From a virus: a stretch of 64,000 nt of DNA. Position 1 is the stretch's first letter; every line of letters starts with the position of its first letter. A model generated the notes under the pieces. The model was given only the letters and a program-made list of their open reading frames with translations, searched no databases and had not been told where the DNA came from. The stretch spans positions 41,938 to 105,937 of IMG/VR virus record IMGVR_UViG_3300008050_000022; one strand, written 5' to 3'. Below are positions 52,755-59,085 of the stretch, piece after piece. The position numbers were made by a program, and so were the translations under genes.

Positions 52755-52934
52755 CTACAGGGGCGTCTCTGTCCGACACGAGCCACACTTGCCACACCGC
52801 AAGGAGTTGTCGTGCTTCTGCCGAACCAGCGTGCCTCCGCACTTGCACCGCAGGTTGTTCAGGCCGCCCTTGGGAGCCTGCACGATCCCAGTACGACCGT
52901 TGTTCACCACCTTGACGATTCGCCTCTTCTTCAT
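52755..52934 (-). CDS. Small zinc-ribbon protein (59 aa)
   Basis: Found by direct translation. ATG 52934 follows the previous stop by one base with GGAGG five bases upstream. The product opens MKKRRIVKVVNNGRTG and has LRCKCGGTLV then LRCGKCGSCR, a clear zinc ribbon. Basic N-terminus. It is the last gene of the right-hand leftward block and faces the phospholipase D-type gene. Confidence 0.75.
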   Translation of the reverse strand: MKKRRIVKVVNNGRTGIVQAPKGGLNNLRCKCGGTLVRQKHDNSLRCGKCGSCRTETPL

Positions 52935-52935
52935 C

Positions 52936-53400
52936 TCAACCTCCGAAGACTTCTGCCGCTGGGGGATGCGAGCCTAGCGCAGACAGGTCGTGCGGGGCGT
53001 CGTCTACTGCGCCCATCGCCTTCAGGACAGCATCGCCCTTCTCGGCCCGCTCTGCCTCGAGCTGAGCCTCGGCCTCGGCCAACTTCTTCTTGGCCTCTCG
53101 CTCCTCGCGGAAGACTCTGATGGCCTCCTCTCGTCGCTCCCTCTGAGACGTGGCGAACTGGAGGAACTCTTCCTCGGTGAGGAGGTTCTTGTCGATCAGG
53201 ACATCGACCACGGCGTTGACTCGATCGTTCTGGGCATCAACCACAGCTGCCGAAGCTTGAACGATCTGTCCGAGCCTCGCCATGTTGATTTCCATCGATT
53301 CGTTCACGGCGTTGCGGAACTTGTCCAGCGCCTCCGTGACGAAGACGAACATCCGCTTCTCGAGCCTCGCCAGTAGGTCCTTCTTCGTACCCTTGCTCAT
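52936..53400 (-). CDS. Hypothetical coiled-coil protein
   Basis: 154 aa from ATG 53400 (TGATG). Helical throughout: KKDLLARLEKRMFVFVTEAL near the start and a long charged coiled coil (REREEAIRV-type, EREAKKKLAEAEAQLEAERA) near 105-125, then an unstructured end. Function unknown. Confidence 0.72.
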   Translation of the reverse strand: MSKGTKKDLLARLEKRMFVFVTEALDKFRNAVNESMEINMARLGQIVQASAAVVDAQNDRVNAVVDVLIDKNLLTEEEFLQFATSQRERREEAIRVFREEREAKKKLAEAEAQLEAERAEKGDAVLKAMGAVDDAPHDLSALGSHPPAAEVFGG

Positions 53401-53633
53401 CACACGTCCCGGTTCAGTAGTTCTTCCAGGGCCTCTTGCAGCTCCTGGAGGGCGGAGTCCAGCTCCTCAGCTACCTCATTCACATGAGCCAGCTCGACGT
53501 CTCGGAGATTCACGATCGGATCATCGTCTCCGGTGGGGAGGAGATCCGAATCGAGCTTCTCTCGAAGGTGTGACCATACGCCGATCAGCCCTTCAAGGTG
53601 CGCGATCTCTTCTAGAAGTTCTTTTGCCTTCAC
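53400..53633 (-). CDS. Small coiled-coil protein
   Basis: 77 aa from GTG 53633 with AGGGGA six bases upstream. Acidic helical sequence with heptads (LLEEIAHLEGLIGVWSHLRE; LDSALQELQEALEELLN). Overlaps the next gene by one base, so it may pair with that coiled-coil protein. Confidence 0.7.
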   Translation of the reverse strand: MKAKELLEEIAHLEGLIGVWSHLREKLDSDLLPTGDDDPIVNLRDVELAHVNEVAEELDSALQELQEALEELLNRDV

Positions 53634-53668
53634 CGCAAATCCCCTTGGTGCTCAGGTATAAGTGGAAT

Positions 53669-53730
53669 GGTCGGTAACGCGCTGGGCGGAGGTACCCCAA
53701 CCGGCAAGAGCGCAGACTCTGGAACCGACC
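53669..53730. repeat. Folded intergenic element in a 157-base gap
   Basis: GGTCGGT at 53669-53675 pairs with ACCGACC at 53724-53730 and, inside, GCGCT at 53679-53683 pairs with AGCGC at 53709-53713. The gap between the small coiled-coil gene and the membrane protein gene has no convincing gene. A tRNA was considered and rejected. It could be a structured RNA, a terminator or an operator region. Confidence 0.35.
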
Positions 53731-53790
53731 GACGCGACCTGGTGAGCACTCCAACCTGAGTGTGAAGGGGTCGCGTCTCTGTAAGTAGGC

Positions 53791-54054
53791 TCATCCATGG
53801 CGATTCTCGGTATCGACGATAGTTCGATGAATAGTCCCTTGGAAGTCCACTGAACAAACGTGCCAAGAGCAGTAAGAGTCGTACCGCCACAAGAATCGGT
53901 CGCCAGGTCTTCCATGTTCGGGGCACGGTCCTTCTTCCTTACGTAGCCCGAACATCTGATCAGTTCCAGGTAACGGCGAGGCATGCCTCGTCTTCTTAAG
54001 CCAGAAGGCTGCCAGGGCAGCGACTACGACAGCCGAGACGATTAACCAAGGCAC
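53791..54054 (-). CDS. Small membrane-anchored Cys protein
   Basis: 87 aa from GTG 54054 with GGAGA upstream; longer frames overlap the previous gene. One transmembrane helix at the N-terminus (PWLIVSAVVVAALAAFWLKK), then a domain with PCPEHGRPGDRFLWRYDSYC and CSWHVCSVD, likely a zinc site. It resembles the PCPxHG protein at 8104-8481 in motif only. Confidence 0.65.
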   Translation of the reverse strand: MPWLIVSAVVVAALAAFWLKKTRHASPLPGTDQMFGLRKEEGPCPEHGRPGDRFLWRYDSYCSWHVCSVDFQGTIHRTIVDTENRHG

Positions 54055-54068
54055 GATCTCTCCGCTTC

Positions 54069-54839
54069 TTACTGCTGTAGGAAGACGTAGAAGCGGTCTT
54101 CTACCCCTGCCCCTCCGGACGTGTCTTTGATGATGTTCTGCAAGGGGTAGATCGCCATCCCTCTCAGGTGACGAGCAGTGGACGTCCCGTGCAGCTTCTC
54201 CATCGTGATGTACCGGATGTCGGTGTGGTGGTACTTCAAGTAGATGTCCGCGTCCCCGTCGGCGTGGATCCACATGTCGTACAGCTTCTTAGCTAGCCGC
54301 CGCGTGGACCACCTGCCCATCACACAGTCGGTGAGCATCGCGGCGTTCCACATCCTATTGCAGTGCGGACAGACTGCCTTCCGGACGGTGGTCATCTGCT
54401 TGTCCTTGCCCACCATCGTCTCGTTGACGATGCAGTCTGACGTGATGACCTTGCCGCAACCGATCTGCTTGTTGCTCGGCTTGTGCGTATCTGCATGGAA
54501 CTTGGCGTGCGTCCCTGCACCTGCATCTCGAGCACTGCACCACCAAGCCAGGTCGTCCCCACCTCCGTGGAAGCGGCGACCGCTCTCGTAGACGACGATC
54601 GAGCAGGCGTTCCCGTTGGGCTGTCCTAGCGGAGTCCTCTTCGACCCGAAGGTCACCTCGATCTTGTATCGAGCCTGCTTCTCTCGGTCCTTCTGGACCT
54701 CTGCTTGGATCTCCTTGTTGAGCTCCTCGAGGATATGCATCTCCTCGGGGGTCTTCGTCCTTCGTAGGACCGCCTCAGGATGCTCTGGGTTGAGCTCCAG
54801 GTACTCGTCCCATGTGGCGGGCTTGGTGTCGCCGATCAT
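54069..54839 (-). CDS. Hypothetical protein with zinc-binding cysteines
   Basis: 256 aa, ATG 54839 overlapping the previous stop. Helical N-terminus, then a region with HADTHKPSNKQIGCGKVITS, DCIVNE and VCPHCNRMWNAAMLTDC, suggesting a zinc site around 140-190, and a C-terminus with HTDIRYITMEKLHG. I do not recognise the family. Confidence 0.75.
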   Translation of the reverse strand: MIGDTKPATWDEYLELNPEHPEAVLRRTKTPEEMHILEELNKEIQAEVQKDREKQARYKIEVTFGSKRTPLGQPNGNACSIVVYESGRRFHGGGDDLAWWCSARDAGAGTHAKFHADTHKPSNKQIGCGKVITSDCIVNETMVGKDKQMTTVRKAVCPHCNRMWNAAMLTDCVMGRWSTRRLAKKLYDMWIHADGDADIYLKYHHTDIRYITMEKLHGTSTARHLRGMAIYPLQNIIKDTSGGAGVEDRFYVFLQQ

Positions 54840-55393
54840 CGTCTAGACCTCACTAGAGAGGCTCCCTTGCCGTGCCCTAGAGGCGACCCATCTGCCTGCG
54901 TGGGATTGTTCCGGTCCTGGCTCCTCACATGGGGGAGCGGGAAGGAGACGATCCGAACTCCCCCATCATCTCTCCTGCCCGTGTCCCTCAGGACTCGGAT
55001 GAGGGAGGTGGGGGAGGCTGGGGAGGCTGTAGGAGGGGCGGGAGGCTGCTCCACCGCTACTCCAGGAATGGAGATCTCCAGACTCATCTCTCCTAGGGCA
55101 CTCTCGAGGAGCTCTAGAGCCGTCGATCCGAAGACGGAGACGTTCCAGCTGTAGCCCATCCTCCCTTCCTTGACCACGAACTGCTGTGCGATCAAGATCT
55201 TCCCACCACTGGAAGGCAATAGGGTCTTCGCCAGGAGCGCCATAGTCTTGAACTTGGCGTCTCCGTCAGCCCCTACCGGACGACACATGACTGTGTAGGC
55301 CTGCTCCTGCTCCGCCTTGAACCAGACGGACTTCACTAGCCCGGTGGTGAGCAAGGCGGCTTCTAGTCGATCTACACCTGACACTGTCTTCAC
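54836..55393 (-). CDS. Hypothetical protein
   Basis: 185 aa from GTG 55393 (GTGA). The first 120 residues look globular (YTVMCRPVGADGDAKFKTMA; GRMGYSWNVSVFGSTALELL); the rest is Pro/Ser/Arg-rich and likely disordered. Position suggests it belongs to a set of small coupled genes with the next two. Confidence 0.72.
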   Translation of the reverse strand: MKTVSGVDRLEAALLTTGLVKSVWFKAEQEQAYTVMCRPVGADGDAKFKTMALLAKTLLPSSGGKILIAQQFVVKEGRMGYSWNVSVFGSTALELLESALGEMSLEISIPGVAVEQPPAPPTASPASPTSLIRVLRDTGRRDDGGVRIVSFPLPHVRSQDRNNPTQADGSPLGHGKGASLVRSRR

Positions 55394-55812
55394 TCCATGC
55401 CAATCATCGCCTGCACCAGGACCTTCTTGTCGAGGCGCACCAAGCTCACATCTCTCAGGCTTAGGGCGGCGAACGTGTCTTCTATCTCGCTGATCCAGAT
55501 AACGCCGTCAGGGATATCCCCGAGGTACTCGAACCAGAGCCGCCCTTCCGTCTTCCAGGCAGGAACCCGCGTGTCGGAGCCTACCGGCTTTACCCAACCC
55601 CTCTCACCTTCGAGCTCTAAAAGCTCTGGAAGGTGGTCCTCCCGTAAAGCGTTTTCGATCTCCCAGACAAGGGCGTCTAGGTCATGAGGGTGAGGGGCCG
55701 AACCATGTAGGAGGACCTGATCCTCCGTGATCAACCCCTGGGTCTTCATCGAGATCAGGACCTCCTTCGGAATAGCCCCGAAGGCGATCAGAGTGTCCGT
55801 TAGTTTCGACAC
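55390..55812 (-). CDS. Hypothetical protein
   Basis: 140 aa from GTG 55812; an ATG at 55749 is an alternative. The start MSKLTDTLIAFGAIPKEVLI looks real. Later WFEYLGDIPDGVIWISEIED and VRLDKKVLVQAMIG. It overlaps the upstream gene's end by 131 bases, which is unusual here. Confidence 0.72.
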   Translation of the reverse strand: MSKLTDTLIAFGAIPKEVLISMKTQGLITEDQVLLHGSAPHPHDLDALVWEIENALREDHLPELLELEGERGWVKPVGSDTRVPAWKTEGRLWFEYLGDIPDGVIWISEIEDTFAALSLRDVSLVRLDKKVLVQAMIGME

Positions 55813-56353
55813 GGCGTAGATCCTCCAGTCGGATTAGTAGGCCCCGCTCTACCTCCATCGGCAGAGCGTCCTGGGAGGGGGCCATGCAGGCAACCAGATC
55901 GCCTACTCGTAGTTGGTCAGACTCCACCACTACGCCGCCTGCCACGATGAAGTCCCTGTTCAGAAGAGAGATCTCGAAGCCGCCCAGCTCGCGGAAGGCC
56001 TGCACACTGCCGCAGGCCCAGTGGGAAACGAACGCCCCGGAGCGGGCAGCCAGGTGAACGCACTCGAACAGGACCTCCTTCAAGGAGAGATCGGTCACGT
56101 TCATCTCGATCAGGTCGTTCTCCATCACCACGGGCACGGGGTCCGTGAGGCCGGAGAGCTCCTTCTGCTGCTTTCGAAGAGTGGCCTGCTTGTGCGCCTC
56201 TGCCGTGCGCTCCAAGTACATCTTCCGCTCACCGAAGTCGATGACCACTGAAGCTACGCCGCCGGCTACCAGGTAAGGGCGCAGTACACGACAGACCTCG
56301 GCAGCGTCTGTGCGATGCAGTCCGACTACGGAGCCTACTAGCTCAGAACTCAT
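55682..56353 (-). CDS. Hypothetical protein with long 3' overlap
   Basis: 223 aa, ATG 56353. Residues 1-180 look globular (VASVVIDFGERKMYLERTAE; FECVHLAARSGAFVSHW; GGVVVESDQLRVGDLVACMA). The last 43 residues, Gly/Asp/Pro-rich, are read in a different frame over the start of the next gene and may not be conserved. It follows the ribbon-helix-helix gene with an 11-base overlap. Confidence 0.7.
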   Translation of the reverse strand: MSSELVGSVVGLHRTDAAEVCRVLRPYLVAGGVASVVIDFGERKMYLERTAEAHKQATLRKQQKELSGLTDPVPVVMENDLIEMNVTDLSLKEVLFECVHLAARSGAFVSHWACGSVQAFRELGGFEISLLNRDFIVAGGVVVESDQLRVGDLVACMAPSQDALPMEVERGLLIRLEDLRRVETNGHSDRLRGYSEGGPDLDEDPGVDHGGSGPPTWFGPSPS

Positions 56354-56522
56354 GTACTTGGATCTCCTCGACCTTCTGTCGATCCTGCCGAACCTTGTTC
56401 GAGATGCCCTTCAGGAACTCCGTAACCAAGGCGGACAGAGTAGTTCCCCTCTCGCGGGCGTACTCCTGCACGTCGCTCTTGATCTCCGAGTCAACCCTCA
56501 TCTGCAGTCGATCAGTCTTCAT
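56343..56522 (-). CDS. Ribbon-helix-helix DNA-binding protein (59 aa)
   Basis: Found by direct translation. Product MKTDRLQMRVDSEIKSDVQE continuing YARERGTTLSALVTEFLKGI matches the Arc/MetJ/ParD-type ribbon-helix-helix: a short beta strand (LQMRVD), helix A (SEIKSDVQEYARERG) and helix B (TLSALVTEFLKGI) followed by a charged tail. Such proteins bind inverted repeats as dimers of dimers and often repress their own operon. SD is weak. No toxin gene is obvious downstream. Confidence 0.82.
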   Translation of the reverse strand: MKTDRLQMRVDSEIKSDVQEYARERGTTLSALVTEFLKGISNKVRQDRQKVEEIQVHEF

Positions 56523-56558
56523 TTGTACGTCCGGCTGTGAGCACGATACAGGACTCCG

Positions 56559-56711
56559 TTACTTCTTGCGACTCTTCGCAGGAGTCGTAGCGATTTGACG
56601 AACTCGCAACGAGGGCTGGGTACGTCCACGACGTACTACCGTCACTCTACGATCCTCGGGAGTACTGACCTTCGAGGTCTTCCTACAGCCACAGGGTTTA
56701 CGACCCGCCAT
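56559..56711 (-). CDS. Very basic 50-aa protein
   Basis: Found by direct translation. ATG 56711 lies 14 bases inside the end of the glycosyltransferase gene and has GAGGAGAG upstream. Product MAGRKPCGCRKTSKVSTPED followed by RRVTVVRRGRTQPSLRVR and an end in KSRKK. Strong positive charge suggests nucleic acid binding. A CGC pair near the N-terminus is the only cysteine motif. Confidence 0.6.
   Translation of the reverse strand: MAGRKPCGCRKTSKVSTPEDRRVTVVRRGRTQPSLRVRQIATTPAKSRKK
56620..56636. promoter_or_regulatory. Inverted repeat, candidate operator
   Basis: GTACGTC-CAC-GACGTAC, 7-bp arms and 3-base spacer. It lies inside the basic protein gene, about 98 bases upstream of the ribbon-helix-helix start. 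A related TGTACGT occurs at the RBS of the ribbon-helix-helix gene (about 56524-56530) and TGTACGTACA at 58010-58019. Binding is a guess; such repeats arise by chance a few times in 64 kb. Confidence 0.3.
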
Positions 56712-57447
56712 ACCACTCTCCTCTCACCGGCCCTGGAGAAGCCAGAGAATCTACGATCCTGTTTCTTAGCCCCCACCGAGTGTCATTGCCGTTGGGACCT
56801 CGAGCCATCCGCTGGTTCTTACTAGCACTCTGCCGTGGGGCAGCGGGGTGATGCTGGTGAAGTACGGCCTTGCCCAGGTCCGCCATCCTGCCACCTCCGG
56901 CCCTTCTAACGTAATGAGTATCCTCCCACCCCCAACCAGCGAACCTCTCGTCGAGGCCCTGAAGATCTGTGAACCTGGCGAATGTGTCTACTGCGAACAT
57001 CCCCCAGGTCATGTGATCTCCGCCGTCCCAGGCACGCGATGCTAGAGCGCTCAAGCACTCTGTTGTCCCGATCCGAGAACTCAATCGTCTCGGTCGAACA
57101 CTGATCGGCCGCTTCTCACCTGCACGAATCAGGTCGGCGACCTGCTTCACAACGTGCGGTAGCGCGATCGCGTCCATGTCCACAGCTACTAGGTGCCGTG
57201 CAGTCCCCTGCAGGTAGCGAGCTCCTACGTTCACCAGCTTGGCCCTGTTGAAGGGGCCGGGGATCGGGAGCACTCGAAGGTAGTCGATGCCTAAAGAAGA
57301 GCAGAGGTGCTTCAACCTCGAGCTCTCGCCCTCCTCAACTACAACGATCCTGTTGAAGGGGTGGGACTGTGCACAGAGGGAGCTCAGGCAGTTCCGTAGC
57401 CGCCACTCTTCTCGACCCCGTACAGGCACTACTGCCGAAAAGGTCAG
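56698..57447 (-). CDS. GT-A glycosyltransferase, galactosyltransferase-like
   Basis: About 249 aa. The coding part begins with the first GT-A strand LTFSAVVPVRGREEWRLRNC, then IVVVEEGESSRLKHL, a DxD-like VAVDMDAIALP, and GWGWEDTHYVRRAGG, which matches the family 7 galactosyl/GalNAc transferase motif GWGxED. No ATG/GTG/TTG sits at the right place: a CTG at 57447 overlaps the upstream stop (CTGA), and a GTG eight codons downstream... would cut the first strand. Start is therefore uncertain. It acts with the epimerase and the two-domain transferase in glycan making. Confidence 0.72.
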   Translation of the reverse strand: MTFSAVVPVRGREEWRLRNCLSSLCAQSHPFNRIVVVEEGESSRLKHLCSSLGIDYLRVLPIPGPFNRAKLVNVGARYLQGTARHLVAVDMDAIALPHVVKQVADLIRAGEKRPISVRPRRLSSRIGTTECLSALASRAWDGGDHMTWGMFAVDTFARFTDLQGLDERFAGWGWEDTHYVRRAGGGRMADLGKAVLHQHHPAAPRQSASKNQRMARGPNGNDTRWGLRNRIVDSLASPGPVRGEWYGGS

Positions 57448-57755
57448 GCCGCCTGCTGAATGTCCAGCATTCCCTTGAGGTACCGCTCCAGGCCGGCGAC
57501 TAGCGGGTATTGCAAGGCCACCCACTCCAGGACCCAGCAGTTCATCGACTCGAGGTGAAGCTCCTGAATGTCGTCCTCTTCGTCTAGAGGCATCTCGATC
57601 ACGCCTGCCCACTGCTTCCTCCAGGCTTCTGCTAGGCGCTTGTGCATGGAGATGTCGGTGGCCATGAAGTGGGGGAACCACTGCCACTGGATCTCTAGGG
57701 CTGGAGGAGTTCCCTCCTCCTCAGCCGCCTTCGTGTTCAGGAAGAGGCAGCGCAT
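57444..57755 (-). CDS. Hypothetical protein
   Basis: 103 aa from ATG 57755 (TGATG). MRCLFLNTKAAEEEGTPPAL, then IQWQWFPHFMATDISMHKRL and MNCWVLEWVALQYPLV. Aromatic-rich, single domain; unknown role. Coupled to the glycosyltransferase gene downstream. Confidence 0.7.
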   Translation of the reverse strand: MRCLFLNTKAAEEEGTPPALEIQWQWFPHFMATDISMHKRLAEAWRKQWAGVIEMPLDEEDDIQELHLESMNCWVLEWVALQYPLVAGLERYLKGMLDIQQAA

Positions 57756-57988
57756 CAGCCGGCCTTCACCTTGTCTCCGATGCTGACCTTGTCCACGAGC
57801 TTCAGCGTGCCCTTCTTGAGGTTCTTCTTGACGGGTTCGACGGGGCGGCCATGCGGGCAACCTGGTCCGAAGTCCGCAAGGAACTTCTCCGAAGGCGTGC
57901 CTCCTAGAAGCTCGAGCACTTCCTCTTCCTCGCCGGCGAGCCACAGCTCTGCCAGATCCTGACACTCTTCGATCGGTCTCGTGCTCAT
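57755..57988 (-). CDS. Small hypothetical protein
   Basis: 77 aa from ATG 57988, with GGAGG upstream. Acidic helical N-terminus (ECQDLAELWLAGEEEEVLEL), then GPGCPHGRPVEPVKKNLKKG and a basic end. It starts a new coupled set after the epimerase gene. Confidence 0.7.
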   Translation of the reverse strand: MSTRPIEECQDLAELWLAGEEEEVLELLGGTPSEKFLADFGPGCPHGRPVEPVKKNLKKGTLKLVDKVSIGDKVKAG

Positions 57989-58009
57989 GGGGCCTCCTGT
58001 ACGGTCAAG

Positions 58010-58019
58010 TGTACGTACA
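58010..58019. promoter_or_regulatory. 10-bp palindrome TGTACGTACA
   Basis: A perfect palindrome lies between the stop of the epimerase gene and the SD of the next gene. It shares TGTACGT with the region just upstream of the ribbon-helix-helix gene. A repressor site is possible. Evidence is limited to sequence symmetry and position. Confidence 0.28.
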
Positions 58020-59060
58020 TTACCTTAGCCATGTTCGCAGATCAGAAGCAATTCTCTCGCCGGCCCCTCCCTCCCATTTGGGAGGAATGCCAGCTGTTTT
58101 TGCATGTGCTCCTAGATCCAGCCGCCGAATCGATTCCGGAGAAGCACCTATGAGCGTGTTTGTTCCCTCCCACACCGTAGTGGGTCGCTCAGTGTTGTTG
58201 CGTACCGTCGCACAAGGCGTGTTGAGTACGGTCGTCTCCTCCTGCACACCTCCGGAGTCCGTAATCACCAGGCGAGCTCGCTGCATCAACCACAGACAGG
58301 TGAGGTACCCCACTGGAGGCACTACCTGCACTCGAGTGTCCATCACCCCCAAGGACCGCAAGCGGTCTCGGGTACGGGGATGTACTGGGTAGATCAAGGG
58401 GACCCGCTCCGCCAGCTCGTCCAATGCCTTGAACACTGCTGCCAGTGTCTCGGGATCGTCTACTAGGCCTGGGCGGTGCAAGGTCACCAACGCGAATCCT
58501 TGGGGCACGTCGAAGGTGGGGGCTCTCTCCTTCTCCCGAAGAAGTAGGGCCGCCTCCGTCAAGACGTTGCCTACCCACCGGACAGACTCTGTTGACTTGC
58601 CCTCGTCTACTAGGTTCTTTGCTGCCCACAGGGAGGGTGCATACAGCCTGTCTGAGATTACGTCGACCGCTAGACGATTGATCTCCTCTGGCATGGCCCG
58701 GTCGTACGAGCGCAGCCCTGCCTCTACGTGTCCTAGTGGGATCTGGAGCTTGGAGGCTACTAAAGCTGCGGCCAGGGTCGAGTTGGTGTCCCCGATCACC
58801 AAGACTGCATCTGGCCGGTCTTCGAGGCACTTGGCCTCGAAGGCAGCCATGATCCTCCCGGTCTGTACAGCGTGGCTTCCAGAGCCCACCCCAAGGCTCC
58901 AACGAGGCTCAGGCAGGTCCAGCTCATCAAAGAAGATGTCCCGGAGCCTGGCGTCGTAATGCTGTCCCGTGTCGCACAGGAAGAGACCTTCTACTGCTCT
59001 TAGCAACGGGACCGCTTTGATGAAGTGGGGTCGAGCCCCGACTACTAGACAGATCTTCAC
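58020..59060 (-). CDS. wecB: UDP-GlcNAc 2-epimerase (WecB-like)
   Basis: 346 aa from GTG 59060. GT-B fold with all family signatures: KICLVVGARPHFIKAVPLL at the start, DTGQHYD, VLVIGDTNSTLAAALVASK, LGHVEAGLRSYDRAMPEEIN, then LVTLHRPGLVDDPE, YPVHPRTRDRL and VITDSGGVQEE near the C-terminus. It interconverts UDP-GlcNAc and UDP-ManNAc, a precursor for teichoic linkage units, capsules and enterobacterial antigen. A phage copy with two glycosyltransferases suggests that sugars are added to host or virion surfaces. Confidence 0.93.
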   Translation of the reverse strand: MKICLVVGARPHFIKAVPLLRAVEGLFLCDTGQHYDARLRDIFFDELDLPEPRWSLGVGSGSHAVQTGRIMAAFEAKCLEDRPDAVLVIGDTNSTLAAALVASKLQIPLGHVEAGLRSYDRAMPEEINRLAVDVISDRLYAPSLWAAKNLVDEGKSTESVRWVGNVLTEAALLLREKERAPTFDVPQGFALVTLHRPGLVDDPETLAAVFKALDELAERVPLIYPVHPRTRDRLRSLGVMDTRVQVVPPVGYLTCLWLMQRARLVITDSGGVQEETTVLNTPCATVRNNTERPTTVWEGTNTLIGASPESIRRLDLGAHAKTAGIPPKWEGGAGERIASDLRTWLR

Positions 59061-59085
59061 AGCTCTACCGGCACGGCCCAGGACA

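Noticed and set aside
52735-52775. tRNA-like sequence on the - strand (TGTAGCTCGGTTGGTGAGG)
   Set aside because: It resembles a D arm, but no anticodon arm, T arm or acceptor stem can be built around it, and it is the stop region of the 59-aa zinc-ribbon gene.
53669-53730. tRNA candidate in the gap, with 7-bp terminal arms
   Set aside because: The acceptor-like stem fits but the length is 62 bases and no five-pair anticodon or T stem with normal loops forms on either strand.
53652-53984. 110-aa leftward reading frame
   Set aside because: It overlaps the better supported membrane protein gene in another frame, has no SD and an odd composition rich in Ser/Thr/Arg.
56343-56711. Toxin-antitoxin pair (ribbon-helix-helix plus neighbour)
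   Set aside because: Neither the 50-aa basic protein nor the 223-aa protein shows a known toxin motif; a plain regulator is the simpler reading.
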